Part shown: piece by piece, positions 23,286 to 32,067 of the stretch
Layout: each line of letters opens with the position of its first letter
Position numbering within the stretch: position 1 is the first letter of the stretch
Source of the DNA: an uncultured Clostridia bacterium
GTDB lineage: Bacteria; Bacillota; Clostridia; Oscillospirales; Oscillospiraceae
Direction of reading: 5' to 3'
Assembly (NCBI GenBank): GCA_946061515.1
Contig: CAMGRL010000015.1
Span: 1-39,103, forward strand
Length of the DNA: 39,103 nt
Notes under the pieces: generated by a model
The model's database searches: none
The model's input: only the letters and a program-made list of their open reading frames with translations
Told to the model about the DNA's origin: nothing
Translations under genes and position numbers: made by a program

Positions 23286-24482
23286 TCAGCCGACGATGTC
23301 GCGGGTATCGCGGGCGATGACCAGCTCTTCGTTGGTGGGGATGACGAAAACCTTCACGGGAGAATCGGGGGTGGAGATCATCACGTCCTCGCCGCGCTTG
23401 GAATTGGCGGCCTCGTCCACCTTGACGCCCAGATAGCCGAAGTACTCGCAGATGGCGGCGCGGGTCTCTTTGCTGTTCTCACCCACGCCGGCGGTGAACA
23501 CGATGGCGTCCACGCCGTTCATAGCGGCAACGTAGGAGCCGGCCACCTTGGCCACCCAGTAGTGGAACATGTCCAGAGCCAGAGCGGCGCGCTCGTTGCC
23601 CTCGGCGGCGGCCTTGTCCAGGTCGCGGAAGTCGGAGGACACGCCGGAAATGCCCAGAACGCCGGACTTCTTGTTCAGGATGTTCAGCATCTCGTCGATG
23701 CTGTAGCCGTATTTGTTCATCAGGAACTGAACAACGCCGTTATCCAGGTCGCCGCAGCGGGTGCCCATGGGCAGGCCAACCAGGGGAGTAAAGCCCATGG
23801 AGGTGTCCACGCACTTGCCGCCGTTGATGGCCGCGATGGAGGAGCCGTTGCCCATGTGGCAGGAGATGATCTTCAGCTCTTCGATGGGCTTGCCCATCAG
23901 CTCAGCGCAGCGGGAGGAGACATAGCGGTGAGAGGTGCCGTGGAAGCCATAGCGGCGGACGCCGTCGTTCTTGTAGTAATCATAGGGGATGGCGTACATG
24001 AAAGCCTTGCCGGGCATGGTCTGGTGGAAAGCAGTGTCGAACACGGCCACCATGGGGACGTCGCCCATGACCGCCTTGCAGGCGTTGATGCCGGTGATGT
24101 TGGCGGGGTTGTGCAGGGGAGCGAAGGGAGTGCACTCCTCAAGGGCAGCCATGACCTCGTCGTTGATGAGAACGGAGCAAGCAAACTTCTCGCCGCCGTG
24201 GACCACGCGGTGACCCACCGCGTCGATCTCCTTCATAGAGGCCACAACACCGTATTCGGGGCTGGTCAGCTTGTCGATGACAGCGGCAATGGCCTCGGAA
24301 TGGGTGGGGAGGCTGATATCCTCGTCAAAGACGGGCTTGCCGCCCACCAGGGGGCTGTGCTTCAGATGTCCGTCGATACCGATGCGCTCGCAGAGACCCT
24401 TGGCCATGAGCTGTTCGGTCTCCATGTCGATGAGCTGGTACTTGAGAGAGGAGCTGCCTGCGTTGATAACAAGAATTTTCAT
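23286..24482 (-). CDS. ackA: Acetate kinase
   Basis: AckA interconverts acetyl phosphate plus ADP with acetate plus ATP, the main energy-yielding step of acetate fermentation. At 398 aa it is normal length. Signatures are clear: N-terminal [35 protein letters not shown], the active-site region [18 protein letters not shown] and [22 protein letters not shown] precedes the ATG. No pta is adjacent, so phosphotransacetylase must be elsewhere. It is divergent from tmcAL and ends at a strong terminator. Codon choice is strongly biased, as expected for a highly expressed fermentation gene. Confidence 0.98.
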   Translation of the reverse strand: MKILVINAGSSSLKYQLIDMETEQLMAKGLCERIGIDGHLKHSPLVGGKPVFDEDISLPTHSEAIAAVIDKLTSPEYGVVASMKEIDAVGHRVVHGGEKFACSVLINDEVMAALEECTPFAPLHNPANITGINACKAVMGDVPMVAVFDTAFHQTMPGKAFMYAIPYDYYKNDGVRRYGFHGTSHRYVSSRCAELMGKPIEELKIISCHMGNGSSIAAINGGKCVDTSMGFTPLVGLPMGTRCGDLDNGVVQFLMNKYGYSIDEMLNILNKKSGVLGISGVSSDFRDLDKAAAEGNERAALALDMFHYWVAKVAGSYVAAMNGVDAIVFTAGVGENSKETRAAICEYFGYLGVKVDEAANSKRGEDVMISTPDSPVKVFVIPTNEELVIARDTRDIVG

Positions 24483-24503
24483 TCTTTCAATTCCTTTCTT
24501 CTA

Positions 24504-24532
24504 TTGTAAATCTGCGGTGAATTAAGTAAAAT
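24504..24532 (+). promoter_or_regulatory. Promoter of tmcAL
   Basis: TTGTAA (24504-24509), a 17-bp spacer and TAAAAT (24527-24532) form a good sigma-A promoter in the 117-bp region between ackA and tmcAL. The leader would be about 60 nt. The divergent ackA promoter must overlap this region but is not clearly readable. Confidence 0.65.
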
Positions 24533-24599
24533 ATAGTTATACCCTTCCTATTCTAATACAAACGGCAGAAAATGCAAGCTTTTTTTGAGGAGACAGAAA

Positions 24600-25805
24600 A
24601 TGAGCATAATCGGCATCGTCGGTGAATATAATCCTTTCCACAGCGGTCATGAATACCACATCCGCCAGAGCCGCCAGGCCCTGCGGGAGGACTGCCCGGT
24701 GGTGTGCGTCATGTCCGGGGATTTTGTGCAGCGGGGAGAGCCCGCCATCTACTCCAAATTTGCCCGGGCGGAGGCCGCCTGCCGCTGCGGGGCGGACCTG
24801 GTGGTGGAACTGCCGCTGCCCTGGTCATTGTCCTCGGCGGAGGGCTTTGCCAGAGGGGCGGTATATCTGCTCTCGAAGCTTGGCGTCACCCATCTGAGCT
24901 TCGGCAGTGAGGCCGGGGAGCTGGAACCGCTGGAGACCATCGCCCAAACCCTTCTGGACCCGGCGGTCAACGGGGAGATCAAGCAGGTCCTCAGCAGCGA
25001 CGCAAGCCTTCCCTATGCCCTGGCCCGGCAAAAGGCCCTGGAGGCGCGGCTGGGTGAGCTGTCCAGCCAGCTGGAGCTGCCCAACAATATCCTGGCGGTG
25101 GAATACCTGAAAGCCATCTACGAGCTGCGCCTTGATCTGCAGCCCATGACGGTGCTGCGCTTCGGCAGCGGGCATGACAAGGAGGGGGAGAGCGGGCCAA
25201 AATCTGCTTCCGAGCTGCGCCGCATGATCCGAAAGGGGGCTGATATTTCGCCCTTCATCCCCAAAGAAGCCGCCCGGGTTTTTGAAAGGGAGATACAGCA
25301 GGGAAGGTCCTATACGGATACGGACATGCTGGAAGCGGCCATCATTTCCCGGCTCCGCCTGTTCGGCCCGGCCTACTATGAGGCCCTGCCGGACGGAAAC
25401 GACGGCATCGGCCGCAGACTCTATGTGGCCGCCCATGAGGAGGCCAGCCTTGACGCCATCACCGCCGCCGCCAAAACCAAACGATACGCCCTTGCCCGCA
25501 TCCGGCGCATGTGCATGTGCGCGGCGCTGGGCGTGAAAGCCGGTATGGCGGAGGAGCTGCCGCCCTATGCCCGGGTGCTGGCCGCGAACGCCAGAGGCTG
25601 CGCCCTGCTGAGGGAGATCAGCCGGAAAGGGGAGATCCCCGTCATCACAAAGCCCGCCTCAGTCCGGGACCTGTCCGCGGAATGCAGGGAGATTTTCGCC
25701 CTGGGCGCCGCCGCCCACGACCTCTATGTCCTGGGTTTTTGTGCCCGGGAGGAGAAAAAAGGGGGCAAAGAATGGCGCACCAGCCCCAAAATTGTGCAGG
25801 ACTGA
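24600..25805 (+). CDS. tmcAL: tRNA(Met) cytidine acetate ligase TmcAL (YlbM family)
   Basis: In B. subtilis TmcAL uses acetate and ATP to make acetyladenylate and acetylate C34 of elongator tRNA-Met. The protein here is 401 aa. The N-terminal nucleotidyltransferase motif GIVGEYNPFHSGH, MSGDFVQRGEPAIYSKFARAE and the C-terminal VARVLAAN-like (YARVLAANARGCALL) and family-typical ITKPA regions match. I use the ATG at 24600, preceded by TGAGGAG; an in-frame TTG at 24585 overlaps that site. It is a single-gene unit divergent from acetate kinase, which makes or consumes its substrate acetate. Confidence 0.93.
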   Translation: MSIIGIVGEYNPFHSGHEYHIRQSRQALREDCPVVCVMSGDFVQRGEPAIYSKFARAEAACRCGADLVVELPLPWSLSSAEGFARGAVYLLSKLGVTHLSFGSEAGELEPLETIAQTLLDPAVNGEIKQVLSSDASLPYALARQKALEARLGELSSQLELPNNILAVEYLKAIYELRLDLQPMTVLRFGSGHDKEGESGPKSASELRRMIRKGADISPFIPKEAARVFEREIQQGRSYTDTDMLEAAIISRLRLFGPAYYEALPDGNDGIGRRLYVAAHEEASLDAITAAAKTKRYALARIRRMCMCAALGVKAGMAEELPPYARVLAANARGCALLREISRKGEIPVITKPASVRDLSAECREIFALGAAAHDLYVLGFCAREEKKGGKEWRTSPKIVQD

Positions 25806-25850
25806 TAAAAACTGTGTAAAATTTTTTCGCAATTTGGTCATTTAAGATTA

Positions 25851-25879
25851 TTGCAATTTAGCGAAACATAGTGCATAAT
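25851..25879 (+). promoter_or_regulatory. Promoter of livJ
   Basis: TTGCAA (25851-25856), a 17-bp spacer and CATAAT (25874-25879) with TG immediately before it. Transcription would start near 25886, exactly at the edge of the structured leader. Confidence 0.75.
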
Positions 25880-25886
25880 CAGAATA

Positions 25887-25934
25887 TCGCCGAGTAAATA
25901 CAAGTGTCCTTGAAATACGGACAAAACCCGGCGA
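25887..25934 (+). promoter_or_regulatory. Structured leader RNA upstream of livJ
   Basis: An outer helix TCGCCG (25887-25892)/CGGCGA (25929-25934) encloses an inner helix GTCC (25906-25909)/GGAC (25919-25922). The outer helix ends 8 bp before the GGGAGG ribosome-binding site. It matches no riboswitch class I recognise, and the helices are short, so it may only protect the 5' end of the message. Confidence 0.4.
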
Positions 25935-25956
25935 ATCCGAAAGGGAGGAACAAAAA

Positions 25957-27153
25957 ATGAAAAAGATATTAGCACTTGCCCTCGCACTGATGATGATTTT
26001 CGCTCTGTGCGCCTGCGGCGACAGCGGCAGCAGCAGCGCTCCCGCTTCCAGCGGTGACAAAGTCATCAAGATCGGCGTTTTTGAGCCCACTTCCGGCCAG
26101 AATGCTGCCGGCGGCAAGAAAGAGGTCCTGGGTATTGAGTATGCTCACTCTCTGTACCCCACCGTCGACATCAACGGCGAGACCTACAGCATCGAGCTGG
26201 TTTACGCTGACAACGCTTCTGATGCGGCCAAGGCTCCCACCGCTGCCCAGCTGCTGATCAGCCAGAAGGTATCTGTGGTTCTGGGTACTTACGGTTCCGG
26301 CTGCGCCATCGCCGCAGGAGACCTGTTTGCCGAGGCCAAGATCCCGGCCATTGGCACTTCCTGCACCAACCCCCAGGTTACCATTGGCAACGATTACTAC
26401 TTCCGCATTGCATACATCGATCCTTTCCAGGGCGCTGTTATGGCCAGCTACGCGCTGAAGCAGGGCTGCCAGAACTGTGTCGTTATCGTTGAGGCCGGCG
26501 ACGACTACTCCGCAGGCTTCGGCAACTACTTCTCCGAGGCCATGATTGCCGGCGGCGCTGCCTGCAGCACCGTTACCTTCCAGACCGGCGAGACCGACTT
26601 CTCCACCATTATGGCCAACATCAAGTCTGAAGGCTATGACGGCATTTTCGCCCCTGTCTCCATCGAGACCGCTCCTCTGATCATCAACCAGGCCCGCGAG
26701 GCCGGTGTTGACTGCCAGATCATGGCCGGCGACACCTGGGACGACATCTCCATCGCTGAGCGTGCCGGCGCCAATGCCAACGGCGTGTTCTTCTCCTGCT
26801 TCTTCGACTCCACTGACGCCAGCAATGCTGCCGGCGTAGAGTTCAGCAAGGGCTTCACTGAGTGGGTTGCTGCTGATTCTGCCCGCGTTGAGAACAACGG
26901 CGGCACCGCTGAGGCCATCTCCTCCGTCACTCCCTGCGGCTATGACGCATACATGGCTGCCTACTATGCCATCCAGGCTGCACAGAGCACTGACGGCGCT
27001 GCCATCCGCGACGCGCTCGCCGGACTGAAGGTGGAAGGCCTGGTCACCGGCGACCTGCAGTTTGATGAAAACGGCGACGCCATCAAGAACTACGTTGCCA
27101 TCAAGACCTTCCAGGATGGTCAGATCGTGTTCTCCGATGCTTACCAGGGATAA
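25957..27153 (+). CDS. livJ: Branched-chain amino-acid ABC transporter, substrate-binding lipoprotein
   Basis: The protein is 398 aa, a periplasmic-binding-protein type I fold anchored as a lipoprotein. A signal peptide ends in the lipobox LCAC with Cys20 lipidated, followed by a Ser/Gly/Ala linker to about residue 35. The body (IKIGVFEPTSGQNAAGGKKEVLGIEYA, then ASDAAKAPTAAQLLISQKVSVVLG) is that of LivJ-like receptors. Whether it prefers Leu/Ile/Val or another amino acid or short amide cannot be told. Codon use (many GCT, GTT) is that of a highly expressed gene. GGGAGG precedes the ATG. A terminator before livH would keep receptor mRNA in excess. Confidence 0.93.
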   Translation: MKKILALALALMMIFALCACGDSGSSSAPASSGDKVIKIGVFEPTSGQNAAGGKKEVLGIEYAHSLYPTVDINGETYSIELVYADNASDAAKAPTAAQLLISQKVSVVLGTYGSGCAIAAGDLFAEAKIPAIGTSCTNPQVTIGNDYYFRIAYIDPFQGAVMASYALKQGCQNCVVIVEAGDDYSAGFGNYFSEAMIAGGAACSTVTFQTGETDFSTIMANIKSEGYDGIFAPVSIETAPLIINQAREAGVDCQIMAGDTWDDISIAERAGANANGVFFSCFFDSTDASNAAGVEFSKGFTEWVAADSARVENNGGTAEAISSVTPCGYDAYMAAYYAIQAAQSTDGAAIRDALAGLKVEGLVTGDLQFDENGDAIKNYVAIKTFQDGQIVFSDAYQG

Positions 27154-27188
27154 TTTCCCCATACAGTTCCAGGCATAAAGCAAAAAAG

Positions 27189-27230
27189 GTTTCCCCGGCG
27201 AAAAAACGCCGGGGAAACGTTCCGTTTTCT
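27189..27230 (+). terminator. Attenuating terminator between livJ and livH
   Basis: A perfect 12-bp stem, GTTTCCCCGGCG (27189-27200) with CGCCGGGGAAAC (27207-27218), has an A6 loop followed by GTTCCGTTTTCTC. As no clear promoter precedes livH, partial read-through is likely, giving more receptor than permease. Confidence 0.85.
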
Positions 27231-27266
27231 CAGACACAGAGTATTTGAATGTTAGGAGGCCGTAAT

Positions 27267-28154
27267 ATGCATACTGCCACATATTACATTGATCTGCTGC
27301 TGTCGGGTATTACCGTTGGCAGCCTTTACGCGTTGATTGCCATCGGCTACACCATGGTCTACGGCATCCTGCGCCTTATCAACTTTGCCCATGGCGATAT
27401 TTTCATGATGGCCGGCTTTTTTATGGTCTATGCCAGCGCGTCCATGCCTATGGCAGTTGCGCTCCCCTTGGTTCTGGTAATGACGGTGGTGCTGGGTGTC
27501 CTGATCGAACGGGCGGCCTATAAGCCTCTGCGCAGCGCGCCCCGTATGTCGGTGATGATCTCGGCCATCGGTGTGTCCTACCTGCTGCAGAATCTGGCTA
27601 CCTATATCACCGGCGGTCTGGCACGCCCCTATCCGGAGATCGCCGTTCTGAAAAAGACCCTTGCTGTGGGTACGCTGAGCGTGAAGGTCATCACCATTGT
27701 CACGCCCCTGCTCACGGTGCTACTGGTGGTGGCCCTGGTGCTTTTCATCAACCACACCAAGACCGGTATGGCCATGCGTGCCGTATCCAAGGACTTTGAC
27801 ACTGCCCGGCTTATGGGCATCAAGGTCAACAATGTCATTTCTGTCACCTTTGTGATCGGCTCCTTCCTTGCAGGCGTCGGTTCCATCCTTTACTTTACAA
27901 ACTATGGCCAGGTAAGCCCCATGATCGGCGCCATGCCCGGCCTGAAGGCCTTTGTCGCGGCTGTGTTCGGCGGGATCGGTTCCATCCCCGGGGCCGTGCT
28001 GGGCGCATATATTATCGGTATCTGCGAGTCTATGATCAAGGCCAACGATACCATCGCCATCTTCAGCAATGCCTTTACCTTTGCTCTGCTGATCCTGGTG
28101 TTGCTGTTCAAGCCCAACGGAATGTTCGGCGAAAAGCTGACGGAGAAGGTGTGA
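27267..28154 (+). CDS. livH: Branched-chain amino-acid ABC permease LivH
   Basis: The protein is 295 aa with about eight membrane segments, starting near YYIDLLLSGITVGSLYALIAIGYTM. The permease motif YGILRLINFAHGDIFMMAGF and the cytoplasmic coupling region MAMRAVSKDFDTARLMGIKVN are typical of LivH. The ATG at 27267 lies 7 bp after TTAGGAGG; the ATG at 27249 precedes that site and is rejected. It is followed by livM after 1 bp. It forms the membrane channel with LivM, driven by LivG and LivF. Confidence 0.95.
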   Translation: MHTATYYIDLLLSGITVGSLYALIAIGYTMVYGILRLINFAHGDIFMMAGFFMVYASASMPMAVALPLVLVMTVVLGVLIERAAYKPLRSAPRMSVMISAIGVSYLLQNLATYITGGLARPYPEIAVLKKTLAVGTLSVKVITIVTPLLTVLLVVALVLFINHTKTGMAMRAVSKDFDTARLMGIKVNNVISVTFVIGSFLAGVGSILYFTNYGQVSPMIGAMPGLKAFVAAVFGGIGSIPGAVLGAYIIGICESMIKANDTIAIFSNAFTFALLILVLLFKPNGMFGEKLTEKV

Positions 28155-28155
28155 T

Positions 28156-29241
28156 ATGATGGGAAACAAGAAAAGAGATTTGATCCTGTCGCTGATTTTT
28201 GCGGCAGTGATAACCGCGGTTCTGGTGTTCATTGATAAAAGATTGCATTATTCCATGCTGGCCTCCGTGATCCAGAAGGCCTCCATCTATGCGCTGCTGG
28301 CCGTCTCCCTGAACCTGCTCAACGGTTTTACGGGCCTGTTTTCCCTGGGCCAGGCCGGTTTCATGATGCTGGGCGCTTACACCTATGCCATCCTGACCAT
28401 CCCTCTGGATCAGCACGCCAGTGTCTACCAGTATTTTAACGGCGGTGTGGTGAATGTATGTCTGCCTGCCTTTGTGGGTGTTACCGCCGCAGGCATCGTG
28501 GCGGTGATCTTCGCCTGGCTGGTTGGTAAGCCCTGTCTGAAGCTGAAGAGTGACTACCTGGCCATTGCCACGCTGGGCTTTGCGGAGATTCTCCGTGCGC
28601 TGATCCAGTGGGAAGTGCTGGGCCCTGTTACCAACGCTTCCAACATTCTGATGAAGTTTCCCAAGTTTGACAGTATCCTGACCCCGGTGATCGTTTGCGC
28701 TTTCTGCATCTTTCTCATCGTCCTGCTGATCAACTCCTCTTATGGCCGGGCCTTCAAGGCCATCCGGGAGGATGAGGTCGCTGCTGAGGCCATGGGCATC
28801 AACCTGGCCAAAACCAAGATGCAGGCATTTCTCACCAGCGCTTTCTTCGCCGGTGTGGGCGGCGCTCTGCTGGCCATGTTCCAGGCCAGCGTCCAGGCCC
28901 GTTCCTTCACCTCTGCCATGACCTATGAGATTCTGCTGATCGTGGTTATCGGCGGCATCGGCTCTGTCACCGGCTCCATCATTGGCAGCTTCCTGTACAT
29001 AGCCAGCTCCGAATGGTGGCTGCGCTTTCTGGATGACTCCCAGACCTATCTGGGCGTGAACATCCCCTTCATGCGGGGCGGCTTCCGCATGGTGGTGTTC
29101 TCCGTGGTCATCATGCTGATCGTGCTGTTCTACCGTCAGGGCATCATGGGAACCAGAGAATTTTCCTGGCAGGGGATCATTGACTTCTTCAAAAAGCCCT
29201 TTGCCAAGCGGGAGAGAAAGGCGGTAAAAGACAATGGCTGA
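28156..29241 (+). CDS. livM: Branched-chain amino-acid ABC permease LivM
   Basis: The protein is 361 aa, the second permease, with 8-10 membrane segments. The motif LNLLNGFTGLFSLGQAGFMMLGAYTYA and the coupling helix SYGRAFKAIREDEVAAEAMGINLAKTK are the LivM signatures. Either of two adjacent ATGs (28156, 28159) can serve, after GGAGAAGG. A hydrophilic loop around residues 85-105 is longer than in short family members. The end overlaps livG by 8 bp. Confidence 0.95.
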   Translation: MMGNKKRDLILSLIFAAVITAVLVFIDKRLHYSMLASVIQKASIYALLAVSLNLLNGFTGLFSLGQAGFMMLGAYTYAILTIPLDQHASVYQYFNGGVVNVCLPAFVGVTAAGIVAVIFAWLVGKPCLKLKSDYLAIATLGFAEILRALIQWEVLGPVTNASNILMKFPKFDSILTPVIVCAFCIFLIVLLINSSYGRAFKAIREDEVAAEAMGINLAKTKMQAFLTSAFFAGVGGALLAMFQASVQARSFTSAMTYEILLIVVIGGIGSVTGSIIGSFLYIASSEWWLRFLDDSQTYLGVNIPFMRGGFRMVVFSVVIMLIVLFYRQGIMGTREFSWQGIIDFFKKPFAKRERKAVKDNG

Positions 29242-30076
29242 GAACGTGCTGCATATTGAAAATGTGACCATGCAGTTCGGCGGCGTTGTGGCCGTCAATA
29301 ACCTGAACCTGGATGTGAACCAGGGTGAGATTGTGGCGCTGATCGGCCCTAACGGCGCCGGAAAAACCACGGTCTTCAACTGTGTCACCGGCGTGTATGA
29401 ACCCACCAACGGCAAGATCGATTTTCTGGGCGAGACCATTGTGGAGAATTTCCCCCGGGGCAAGATGAAAAAGCTCTACGCCGGGGAGAACATGGGCATG
29501 TACAATGAGGCGGTTTCCCATACCCCGGACTTGATTACCTATAAGGGCATTGCCCGTACCTTCCAGAATATCCGCCTGTTCTCCAAACTCTCCGTGTTTG
29601 AAAACGTGCTGATCGCAAAGCACATGCGGGCCCGGCAGAACTTTTTCTCCGCTGCCCTCCACCTGAACCGGGCGGAAGAGAAGCGCATGCGGGAAGAAGC
29701 CCTGGCGCTGCTGGAGGAGCAGGGCCTGGATAAATACAGGGACGATGTGGCCGGCAGCCTGCCCTACGGTCTTCAGCGCCGGCTGGAGATCGCCCGTGCT
29801 CTGGCTACCGAGCCCAAGCTGCTGCTGCTGGATGAGCCTGCGGCAGGCATGAATCCTCAGGAGACGCTGGAGCTGGCCGCTTTCATCGGCGAGATCCGGG
29901 ATAAGTACAATCTCTCCGTTTTCCTGGTGGAGCACCATATGGATCTGGTGATGAACATCAGCGACCGGATCTATGTGCTGGATTTCGGCAAGCTGATTGC
30001 CCATGGCGTGCCTGCGGAGATCCAGAGCAACGAGAAGGTTATTGAGGCCTATTTGGGGGTGAGTGAAGATGAGTGA
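29234..30076 (+). CDS. livG: Branched-chain amino-acid ABC ATPase LivG
   Basis: The protein is 280 aa. Walker A is GPNGAGKTT near residue 37-45, the Q-loop region is FQNIRLFSKLSVFENV, the signature is the family-specific LPYGLQRRLEIARAL, and Walker B is LLLLDEPAAGMNP. The insertion between Walker A and the Q-loop (about residues 75-110) contains YAGENMGMYNEAVSHTPD, longer than E. coli LivG. It overlaps livM and livF by 8 bp each, showing coupled translation. It pairs with LivF to power uptake. Confidence 0.96.
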   Translation: MAENVLHIENVTMQFGGVVAVNNLNLDVNQGEIVALIGPNGAGKTTVFNCVTGVYEPTNGKIDFLGETIVENFPRGKMKKLYAGENMGMYNEAVSHTPDLITYKGIARTFQNIRLFSKLSVFENVLIAKHMRARQNFFSAALHLNRAEEKRMREEALALLEEQGLDKYRDDVAGSLPYGLQRRLEIARALATEPKLLLLDEPAAGMNPQETLELAAFIGEIRDKYNLSVFLVEHHMDLVMNISDRIYVLDFGKLIAHGVPAEIQSNEKVIEAYLGVSEDE

Positions 30077-30779
30077 TATCATTCTCAGCGTGAAAGACCT
30101 ACAGGTCAATTACGGCGGCATCGAGGCCGTGAAGGGAATATCCTTTGATGTGCCCGCCGGGGACATTGTCACCCTCATCGGGGCCAACGGCGCAGGCAAA
30201 TCCACCACCCTGAAGGCCATTGCCGGTCTGGTCAAATCCCGCAGCGGTTCCATTACCTTTGCGGGTACCAACATTACCGGAAAGGACTCCTCTGATATTG
30301 TGGCCAAAGGCGTCACTCTGGTGCCGGAAGGCCGCCGGGTCTTTTCCAATATGACGGTGCTGGAGAATATCAGAATCGGCGCATACCTGCGCAAGGATAA
30401 CCTTGATGGGGACATTGCCTGGGTGTATGAGCTGTTCCCCCGGCTGAAAGAGCGTGCGTGGCAGCTGGCGGGCACCCTTTCCGGCGGCGAGCAGCAGATG
30501 CTGGCCGTGGCCCGTGCCCTGATGAGCCGGCCCAAGGTGCTGATGATGGATGAACCGTCTCTGGGCCTGGCCCCTCTGGTGGTGAAGGGCATCTTTGATA
30601 TTATCCGGGAGATCAACAGGCAGGGCGTCACCGTGCTGCTGATCGAGCAGAACGCCAACATGGCCCTGAAAACGGCAGACTATGCCTACGTGCTGGAGAC
30701 CGGGCGCATCGGCCTTTCCGGCACCGGCGCGGAGCTGCTGGCCAACGAGAATGTAAAAAAAGCCTATCTGGGTACATAA
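30069..30779 (+). CDS. livF: Branched-chain amino-acid ABC ATPase LivF
   Basis: The protein is 236 aa. Walker A is GANGAGKST, the LivF hallmark LVPEGRRVFSNMTVLENI follows, the signature is LSGGEQQMLAVARALM and Walker B is KVLMMDEPSLGLAP. I use the ATG at 30069 inside the livG end; a GTG 6 bp earlier is less likely. It is the last gene of the liv operon and a terminator follows 9 bp after the stop. Confidence 0.96.
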   Translation: MSDIILSVKDLQVNYGGIEAVKGISFDVPAGDIVTLIGANGAGKSTTLKAIAGLVKSRSGSITFAGTNITGKDSSDIVAKGVTLVPEGRRVFSNMTVLENIRIGAYLRKDNLDGDIAWVYELFPRLKERAWQLAGTLSGGEQQMLAVARALMSRPKVLMMDEPSLGLAPLVVKGIFDIIREINRQGVTVLLIEQNANMALKTADYAYVLETGRIGLSGTGAELLANENVKKAYLGT

Positions 30780-30788
30780 TTGATTGAA

Positions 30789-30820
30789 AGGAGACGGCAA
30801 AGGCCGTCTCCTATTTTAAT
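30789..30820 (+). terminator. Intrinsic terminator of the liv operon
   Basis: A perfect 10-bp stem, AGGAGACGGC (30789-30798) with GCCGTCTCCT (30803-30812), has a 4-nt loop and ATTTTAAT downstream. Confidence 0.9.
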
Positions 30821-30821
30821 A

Positions 30822-30870
30822 GAGGCTCCCCTGGAAGGGGAGCTGTCGCCGGAGGCGACTGAAGGGTTTG
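30822..30870. repeat. Two-hairpin intergenic repeat, short copy
   Basis: Hairpin 1, GGCTCCCC-TGGA-AGGGGAGCT, and hairpin 2, GTCGCC-GGA-GGCGAC, are followed by TGAAGGG. The same two-hairpin logic, with GGCTCCCC at the front and a GGCNGCC-GAA-GGCNGC hairpin followed by TGAGGGG, occurs within the larger element at 35411-35594. Element type inferred from these two copies and from recall of similar short repeats in Oscillospiraceae genomes. Confidence 0.6.
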
Positions 30871-30928
30871 TTGAAGTTATCACCGCGATTTCGAAGGGCG
30901 GGGTTGATTCTATTCGTTTTTATTTTGG

Positions 30929-30957
30929 TTTACACGCTGTTGGAAATGTGATATGAT
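30929..30957 (+). promoter_or_regulatory. Promoter of prfA
   Basis: TTTACA (30929-30934), a 17-bp spacer and extended -10 TGA-TATGAT (30949-30957). Transcription would start near 30964, directly before the duplicated ribosome-binding sites. Confidence 0.78.
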
Positions 30958-30967
30958 TCAATAGCAT

Positions 30968-30991
30968 AATCTCAGGAGAAATCTCAGGAGA
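30968..30991 (+). promoter_or_regulatory. Tandemly duplicated ribosome-binding site of prfA
   Basis: The 12-mer AATCTCAGGAGA occurs twice without a gap (30968-30979, 30980-30991). The second AGGAG is 6 bp before the prfA ATG; the first is 12 bp further upstream and cannot position the same start codon well. Confidence 0.85.
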
Positions 30992-30996
30992 ATACC

Positions 30997-32067
<1,071 letters not shown>

